A stretch of DNA of 64,000 nt, from positions 20,065,676 to 20,129,675 of the forward strand of contig CATQJL010000316.1 of the NCBI GenBank assembly GCA_958299035.1. Reading direction: 5' to 3'. Shown here piece after piece: positions 57,459 to 64,000 of this stretch. Position numbers and translations under genes: made by a program. Under the pieces are notes generated by a model. That model saw only the letters and a list, made by a program, of their open reading frames with translations, was not told the DNA's origin and did not search any database. Each line of letters starts with the position of its first letter. The first letter of the stretch is position 1. The DNA is from Cylicocyclus nassatus (lineage: Eukaryota; Nematoda; Chromadorea; Rhabditida; Strongylidae).

Positions 57459-58373
57459 CTGAAATAAGTGTTGTCTTCTAAATTTATAACGCAATGAAAA
57501 TCATCGAAGAAGGTTAAAATCACCAAAATATTCGCTAACAACCCCAAATGCTTCCACATATCAGATCGATGCGATAATTCATATGTAAATGAAATAGAGT
57601 TTCTTAACTCTTCAAATCATCAACCAGAACTAAATTCTTTGCATTTGGAAATAAAAAAGATTTGCGTTTCCGTATAGTTACTCAGAAGCTATCTTTTAGC
57701 TAAAATCGCAGAACCAAATCTCAAAGACTGCATTTCAAGCGCGATTTGAGTTTGGCCGCAAGAATTACTGAAATGGCGTTAGCTAGCAAGATAACTCCTG
57801 TGAAAAAATTCCTACTAGCAATAGTTCATATATTCAACTACTTAGAGATATAAACATTAGTGCTGAGAGACAAAGAAGAGCTAAAGTAGGAAATTTGCGA
57901 AGTCATCTTTTGCGGATTCGTAATTTTTCCTACTTAAAAAACTCTTTGAGTTGTAGTGTAGTACAAGGTTTATGAGATAAGCATTTTGTTTCACAGATTG
58001 TAGTGCAAGCCCAGCCAAAGTTTGCCTTCCGCAGAGAGCTCTACATATGAATTTGATTTAATGCAGATCCATAGAAATCTCAAGAAGCGAAGGCCCGGAT
58101 ATTGTATGAATTTTATTCTTGGAGGTGTCGATGCAAAGTCATCGATAATAAATGGTATTTTGTGAGGTGTAAGGAAGTGGGGAAGAATAAAAAATCTACG
58201 TGACTGACATCGTAATACTAGGGCAGCCCATTCAAACATCGACCACATGGTGGAATTGAGTTTGCAAGAGTGAGCAAACAGGTTGAGGCAAGCAGGAGAA
58301 AGGTTTCCTCAAGAAGTTTTGTATGGAATGAATGGATTTGCGAATGCGTATCTTATCGCACCGCATGGACTAA

Positions 58374-59224
58374 CGAGGGAAGTGCTTTCAATGGCCGTGG
58401 CTGTTTGACATGAGATGCATACCATCTGAAGCAGCTTCGAACGCTGATTTCAAATCTGCCTTCTGTTTCTGCGGAACGCTCTTTTGAAGAGAGTTGTGGA
58501 AACCTGAACATCCTATTTTGGGGGCGCTCCTTGAGTTTGAGGGCGCTGCTATGTACGTTGGTGGTGCAGTAGTGTAATGGTTACTTGCTGACATTGAATG
58601 CGAGAGGTTGATGGTTCAAATCCGGTAAAGAGCGAGCCATTTTGCATTTTGCATGTGAGTTCAAAAGCACTCTAAATTGTCTGCAGACACTTACTGTAAT
58701 GCCTTAGCACAAACAGGAGAGAGCATCTTTTCGACTAATGACAGTGTGCATTTTTTGAGCTTTATATGGTGACAAACGTGCTACGCCATGTTCGATCCTG
58801 TTTTATTAGCAAGTCAAGTAGAATTTCAGGCTCTCATTACAAACAGTTTTGCCAGAAAATTCTTTTTCCAGGTCACTTATGCCAAAGGCATTACAGTAAG
58901 TGTCTGCAGGCAATTTAGAGTGCTTTCAACCTCACATTCATTAAGCAAAATAGTTCGCTCTGCACCGTATTCGAACCATCAATTTCTCGCCTTCAATATC
59001 AGCAACCAACCACTACGTTACTGCACCACCAATGCACATAGCAGCGCCCTCAAACTCAAGGGGCGCCCCCAAAATAGAATATTCAAGCTTCCATAACTCT
59101 CTTCAAAAGAGCGTTCCGCAGAAACGGAAAGCAGATTCAAAATCAGCGTAAAATCATTCGAAGCTGCTTCAGATGATATGCATCTCATATCAAAAGGCCA
59201 CGGCCATTGATAGTACTTCCCTTG
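58374..59224. mobile_element. Fold-back MITE with CRAGGGAAGT ends, TAA target duplication
   Basis: CGAGGGAAGTGCTTTCAATG at the left mirrors CATTGATAGTACTTCCCTTG at the right, and the arms of about 340 bp match through GAGGGCGCTGCTATGT and GACACTTACTGTAATGCC. TAA flanks it at 58371-58373 and 59225-59227. Removing it and one TAA restores GGACTAAGTCC, matching the left arm of the host fold-back element (56529). Each arm carries a tRNA-like pol III box pair. Confidence 0.8.
58560..58643 (+). ncRNA. tRNA-like pol III unit in a fold-back arm
   Basis: An A-box-like TAGTGTAATGG (58570-58580) lies about 43 nt before a B-box-like GGTTCAAATCC (58613-58623). A TTTT run follows at 58640-58643, as expected for a pol III terminator. 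A D-arm-like GTAGTGTAATGGTTAC can be drawn, but a full cloverleaf cannot. The other arm holds a diverged inverted copy with B box GGTTCGAATAC (58969-58979 on the minus strand). Most likely it is a tRNA-derived SINE head or a tRNA pseudogene captured by the MITE. Confidence 0.4.
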
Positions 59225-59609
59225 TAAGTCCATTTTGTCGGCACGAAAAGCCCATTTCGAGGGGACTTTCGTGAACGTCATTCCTAGTTTTTTGAACTTT
59301 TTGAGCGCTCTGACAGCTGTACGTGAAATGAACCTTTGGCTGCATTACACATATTGAGTCACATTGTTCAGGTGAAGTCTGTACTAATTATCTATCTGGG
59401 AAAAACTCCAAGTTTTAGTAACTCTAAGTACATAACGCACGAAGTACGGCAAAGTTCAAAGCTGGATTTTTTAAGCAAGTCAAATTTGATTATCCCGCAC
59501 AAAAGAAGAATTGAGAACAATCAAGTTCTAATTAGGAGACATTGGTTTCCTTCATGTTCTTATTGCAGTTGCTTGTTTCATAACTTCACCAAATTCACCA
59601 AACCGCGCA

Positions 59610-61046
59610 ATGAGCATGCCTTGGGCAATGGCCCGCATCTCTGAATCTATAGATGATTTACGCGTCAATCCTGATACAGTGAGATGTCTGAAGCCCAACA
59701 CAACTCTCACATTCGACGGTATTCCACAGATCATTTTTAAGAACTGTGCACAAACACTTTGCATACCACTTTCATATATATTCGACATGTCGCTCTCAGA
59801 GGGAGTTGTGGAACAACACGGATTTCTTCCCGGATGCTCTACCACAACCTTACTTACCGACTCCCTTTTTGACTGGACTACAAAGGTCAAGCTGTAGACA
59901 TAATTTACTTTGATCTATCTAAAGCATTTGACAAGGTAGACCACAGTAAACTCCTTTTCAAACTTGAGAACCACGGCATCAGAGGGCCTCTTCTTTCGTG
60001 GTTAAAATCATATTTTAGCGAAAGAGGTATGACAGTTCATGTGGGGACGGTGTACTCTGATCGGTACTGTTGTAGTAGTGGTGTCCCTCAGGGAGGCGTT
60101 CTTTCTCCTCTACTATTCCTGGTTTACGTTGCCGAACTCCCTTTTTACTCTTTTGAAAACCCATCCTGACATCAAAGTACTAATGTTTGCGGATGATATT
60201 GAAGTATATTACTGCTATGACCCTAGTCAACAACATGCTGCTTTTGATGCACTCCCATCTTCTATTCAAAGAATGATATCATGGTCTAAAGACTGGAATA
60301 TCCCTGTAAACCCTTCCAAGACTACTGTTATGCAATTAGATGAATCCTCTTTCCACACTTACAACTATGATGGTGTCGATCTTGAGTCCTCCAACCTCGT
60401 ACGAGACCTTGGCGTGATTATCAGTAACACACTCAATTTTTCCACCCATATTGACTTGATTGTCAAAAAATCTTCCTCCGCTTTTTCTATAATCTTCCGT
60501 AATATACATAGTAATGATCCAAAGATTTTTCTGACCTTATACAAAAGCTATGTACTGCCACATCTTGAATACGCATCTCCGGTATGGAGCCCTTTTTTGA
60601 AAAGAAGTATTGAGAAACTTGAAAAAACTCAGAAAACTTTCACGAGAATCCTCTTCTACAGATGTTACCCCAATTCAAGTTATCCCCAAAGTCTGCCATC
60701 GTATCGACCACGACTCAATTTCCTTCAGCTTCGTAGTCTAAAGCACAGGCGTATCATAAATGATCTGGTTCTGGGATCTTGCATATTGCGTTTGGAGACC
60801 AGACTGCGGGCCAGTAAGTACTGGGTGTTTAGACCATGTAGTCAACGAGTAGGCAAGTTTAATCTATATAATCGCAGATTAGGCACAAAGAAACTTTCGA
60901 TCACGTTCAACTCATTTGTTTGTCGCACTTCAAGATGGTTATCATCCTTACCAGATGAAATAACTTCAAGTGAAAACTCTGCCATCTTTCGTAGAAGACT
61001 GCAAAATGTTGATGTACTTCAGATTCTAAAAATATCTGATCTTTAG
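59610..61046 (+). pseudogene. Reverse transcriptase of a decayed CR1/Jockey-type LINE
   Basis: Three frames are needed: 59610 to about 59897, then about 59898-60120, then about 60120-61046. They read TFDGIPQIIFKNCAQ, QHGFLPGCSTTTLL, IIYFDLSKAFDKVDHSK, SSGVPQGGVLSPLLF and the catalytic MFADD. Between SEGVV and QHGF (near 59808) the RT segment that should hold the YRP motif is missing, an in-frame deletion of roughly 50 codons compared with the intact ORF2 at 50976. The C-terminal region is open. It is dead, differs clearly from the intact LINE, and belongs to another subfamily. Confidence 0.85.
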
Positions 61047-61790
61047 ATGTCTGCTTCCAACCGATATCCCTCAGTCTTATAGCTGTCAATCAGTTGCTGT
61101 TATGTTCGCCATGGCTTCCATTCCCTCTTCAGAGCTTGGCTTTCGCAGGAGTCCTATCGTCGTTTTCCTGACTGATGCATCGCTTCGGTTCGAATGTGCC
61201 GGGTTTCTGCCTATTATTGCTGCCATCCAGTGGCGTACCGAGGGGGGGTGGGGCGGGGGGGGGGGGGCCCGAGAATGGGTCGCGAAATTTTTGAAAGTTA
61301 CTTATATCGGTTATAAAAATGTGCAAGAGACTTGTTTATTTTTGTAAATAATTAAAATAATTTTTAAAATTTTTAAAAATTCTTATTAGCCTTGTAAAAA
61401 AATTTTTTTTCTCAAAAGTCATCATTGTCAATTATTATCTTCATGCTTAGTACCTCAGCCATATCTTGCCTTCTCCCAGCCTATTCCTTCTCGGGGTCAA
61501 GTCAGCTAGCCTCCGCCCGTAGGCTCGTTGACACCAAATCGGGTGTCAGCTATCATTGAGACAGCAAGATGCTGAAGTCTAGTCTTTAACCAGCCTTGCC
61601 TGCTGCTTATTCTTTATGTGGAAAGTTTATTAGCCGTTGATCGGGGGCCTTGTTTACCTCACATTTTATCCCATTAGCCAATCATGTTCTTTCAGTGCTA
61701 AGTCTTCTGTTCATTCCACTTTTCTTTTTTTTGTTTCTGGCACACCTATTGAGTATATTGTAAAATAAAAATAAAATAAAAATAAAAATT
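61047..61790 (+). other. 3' region of the decayed LINE, with a TAAAA-rich tail
   Basis: Non-coding sequence after the RT frame, including a partial MITE (61228-61415) and a terminal TATTGTAAAATAAAAATAAA tail at about 61756-61790. The same tail also occurs in the left arm of the large inverted repeat (about 48493-48527, inverse). Confidence 0.55.
61228..61415 (-). repeat. Partial copy of the CAGTG MITE
   Basis: Starts CAGTGGCGTACCGAGG with long G runs, then GCGAAATTTTTGAAAG and AAATAATTAAAATAATTTTT, the inverse of the right half of 39362-39727. The other end is missing. Confidence 0.65.
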
Positions 61791-64000
61791 CGCGACCACG
61801 AAGAAAGAATATTTCAAGTTCCAAACAGCAGATCAAAGAAGTTTAAAAGCACTATCGTGTAGTACAAAATCTGCGCTGTCCGTACCATACCCCTCCTTCC
61901 GAAACTCTGGAATAAAATTTTGAAATTTATTCGTTGAGCATATACATAGAATTGACGGGTAAAGATTTTGGCAGTCATCTCGAAGCATTCAGAAGATCAT
62001 GATTCGGAAACGAAACCACTAAAAAGAGAAAGAAAAGCGCATCGAATGTGCGTTCGAACGCATCTAGATTTTTATTGTACGAAGTTTATAGTCATTTGAA
62101 ACTGACAAAACTTTTGGGACAACCTACTATTATGACCCTAGCTCTTCGAAAACTTGCGGATTGCCGAATATCCTAAAAGCGACTACTACATCATTGAAAC
62201 GACGTTACACTGAGCAGATCTTTGTTTTTTTTTATTTGTAGATTATTCGCTCAAAAAATGTTTGCTTTTAATAAATATTTCGCGCTTTGAAGAAGTGAAG
62301 GGACTGTTTTGCATAAATACTGCATAAGAACCATAAAATACCTCGAGAATTCAAACCATAAGATAATGGTTTGAATTCTCGAGGTAAATTCCTTGCTTTT
62401 GACTGAGGCAACGTGTTTTACGACTTCATGAAAAAACTGAACCTTTGAGGGAATGTTTGTACAATTGTGTAAGCGTCGGAAGTCGGAGGGGAGGGGGGAC
62501 AACTAGAGCAGATTGAGTTTGGGTAGTATTTGCTTTTTTAAGCAGAATTCACTCCTCACTTACTTTACCAAATTCGAAGATTAGCAGAATTCTTTGCGTA
62601 GTAGAAATAATGATTGGTGAGTTGTCTAATTAGCTGGATATTTGAAAATCTTTGCTATAGATTTTAACCTTCACAAAAAGAGCAAAGCTGCATCGAATGT
62701 GTTTTGATCTCCCAAGCTATTGTTCTATGAGACTTTGCGAACGTCAAAAAAGCAAAAAAAAATCTTTCATGACTGTAACTTTACAAAACGTCGAGGAGAA
62801 ATCTTGCAGATGCGTTTGATGGAATCATTGCGGTGCTTCCTTGAAGACCCGCTTTTACGATCATAAGAATATCTGATTGTGAGATGGATTCGTGCACAAG
62901 AGTGTCACCTAGAGGCTGCCAAAAATTGACTTGCCAGATACCGATATTGTGTGGGTGTTGTAATTCATAAAAAGTTCATACATTAATTGCTTATTCTATT
63001 GTGAAACTGTTGCACTGATGTGATGAGCACATGTTGGGCACGCTGCACTTTTCAAATCAGGCTGCCGACCTTCACACCTACAGCAGTATAGCAACAGGAA
63101 GGGGTAGCCAATAATGCTAAGATATTTCTAGATTCTACAAGGCACTCAAGATGATTACAAATATGCCTCATGAGAACTGAAGGAAAGACATCGTCACCAA
63201 AATTGGGTATCAAAATCGCCCAAGTTCCGCTGCAAATACGAACAAGCTAGAAAATCGCTTCAGAATGCAAAAGAGACCCAGGTGGCTTTACTCATTAACG
63301 TAGATATTCCGAAAATAAAGAGCTCAAAATCAGGCTACAAGGTAAAAATAAATGTCGAGAGCCTGACAATCATAATGAAGCCGCGGATTTGTGACCTGCT
63401 TTATGTACATTAAAACCAAATTTTAGACTTCAGACCACCCAAGTTGATGAGCGTGGTCACTTAAGCCGCTTCTACAAAGCAATTTTTTTGCTTTGGAATT
63501 CATCTTTTGCAACGGGAATTGGGGAATTTCTTTGGTTAGGGTTATATCATAGAACGCCAAAAACTCACCGACCTCAACTTGGGTGTACGGTGCCTTTAAG
63601 TATGACATCAAATGACAACCCTCATCTAATGATTTCTACTCGTAAAAACAACGTTGACTAATACAACTCTTTTAAAGTAACATAACTGTGACCACATTGA
63701 GACAGAGCATAAGCGTATGCCTAGTGTCAAGTAATTCTTAGAGATTTTGATGCAAGCATTGTCTAGAACGGTTGTTACTTTTTATTAGAGCTTGTCATGA
63801 TTTCAACCATATAGTGCATGAAGGTATTCTAGTCTGAGGATCAGCCAAGAAGGGTTGTACTCATTGAGAAAAACTTATCATTTTTTTATAAGAAAACTGA
63901 AATGAAAAGATCAAACTCAGCACAGAAAATCTATGCACTTCTTGTAATTTTGCTAAAGCAACTAGAATGTACTAGAAAAGGAATCTTTTAGGAGAGTTCC
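61756..64000. repeat. Right arm of the large inverted repeat, outer part
   Basis: Reverse complement of 46315 to about 48527. It is still matching at the last base of the window, so the true end is not visible. The mirrored landmarks include the AGCAAAGCTGCATCGAATGT block and the frame at 62251-62502. Confidence 0.9.
62339..62386. repeat. Perfect 21-bp palindrome unique to the right arm
   Basis: TACCTCGAGAATTCAAACCA (plus T), loop AAGATA, then its exact complement. The left arm has the sequence only once (about 47928-47955), so the second copy arose in this arm. Confidence 0.85.

Larger units (their letters stand above)
56457..59312. mobile_element. Large fold-back element, interrupted by two others
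   Basis: The arms at about 56480-57148 and 57765-58370 are inverted repeats: GCAAGAGTGAGCAAACAGGT near 58264 mirrors the region near 56630, and GCGTTAGCTAGCAAGA near 57776 mirrors TCTTGCTAGCTAACGC near 57117. The outermost right part resumes after a second element, at 59225-59312 (GCACGAAAAGCCCATTTCG, inverse of 56500). End sequences CAGGGTGCGCCAAAAGT and TTTTTGAGCGCTCTG are only approximate mirrors, so the outer limits are uncertain. Non-coding. Confidence 0.6.

Noticed and set aside
58560..58643. A functional tRNA gene
   Set aside because: The A and B boxes and terminator are plausible, but acceptor, anticodon and T stems do not pair well, and the unit lies in a mobile element.
47814..62502. 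Peptide starting MSPLPSDFRRLHNCTN found twice, and MPNFIIVITSACAN found twice
   Set aside because: The duplication is due to the large inverted repeat. The frames have no domain and are interrupted differently in the two arms (indels without regard to frame), so coding is unlikely.

Overview
The window looks like intergenic or accessory DNA from an invertebrate genome, most plausibly a nematode. It is AT-rich, has no operons or bacterial signals, and contains a scaffold gap of exactly 500 Ns. The only sizeable coding regions belong to retroelements. The nematode call rests on the general character of the CR1-type LINE proteins, the zinc-knuckle gag of the LTR element and the Tc1/mariner-type MITEs. 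It is an inference that a single database search would settle. No host protein-coding gene, rRNA or ordinary tRNA gene could be supported.

Layout. Positions 1-7.4 kb are mostly featureless, with a small hAT-type MITE (3050-3301) and a mariner-type MITE (5874-6345). Positions 7.46-12.84 kb hold a three-layer nest: a fold-back MITE, interrupted by a mariner-like MITE, interrupted by an LTR retrotransposon (8342-12139) with near-identical LTRs, a frameshifted gag and protease, and no reverse transcriptase. Positions 14.7-15.7 kb hold two MITEs with TTAAAGGCAGTG-type ends, one almost wholly palindromic. Positions 18.0-20.3 kb are a fold-back element around the N gap; one side carries a mariner-type insertion and the other side carries the empty site. 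Positions 21.6-24.9 kb hold fold-back MITEs and a hAT-type element with a perfect 8-bp target duplication. Positions 28.06-29.43 and 36.45-38.32 kb are two copies of one hAT-type element, each carrying a different fold-back MITE at the same TTA. Positions 34.17-35.12 kb are a Helitron-like element full of an inverted minisatellite.

The right half is dominated by a large imperfect inverted repeat. Its left arm is 46315-49304. Its right arm starts at 55656, is split by a 5.4-kb block, and runs off the end of the window. Between the arms lies an apparently intact CR1-type LINE (49513-53905) with both ORFs open. A paralogous copy of the surrounding DNA at 38562-39361 preserves the empty sites of this LINE and of the neighbouring mariner-type MITE (54492-55516), which fixes their ends. 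The block that splits the right arm holds nested fold-back elements, one with tRNA-like pol III boxes, and a decayed second LINE (RT pseudogene 59610-61046).

How the parts work together: the autonomous-looking element is the CR1 LINE. Its ORF2 frame has no ATG ahead of the catalytic Asn of the endonuclease. A canonical -1 slippery heptamer (TTTAAAC, 50925-50931) lies in the 22-nt ORF1/ORF2 overlap in exactly the required frame, so an ORF1-ORF2 fusion made by programmed frameshifting is the most interesting mechanistic prediction here. Most other elements are non-autonomous and would depend on transposases or polymerases encoded elsewhere.
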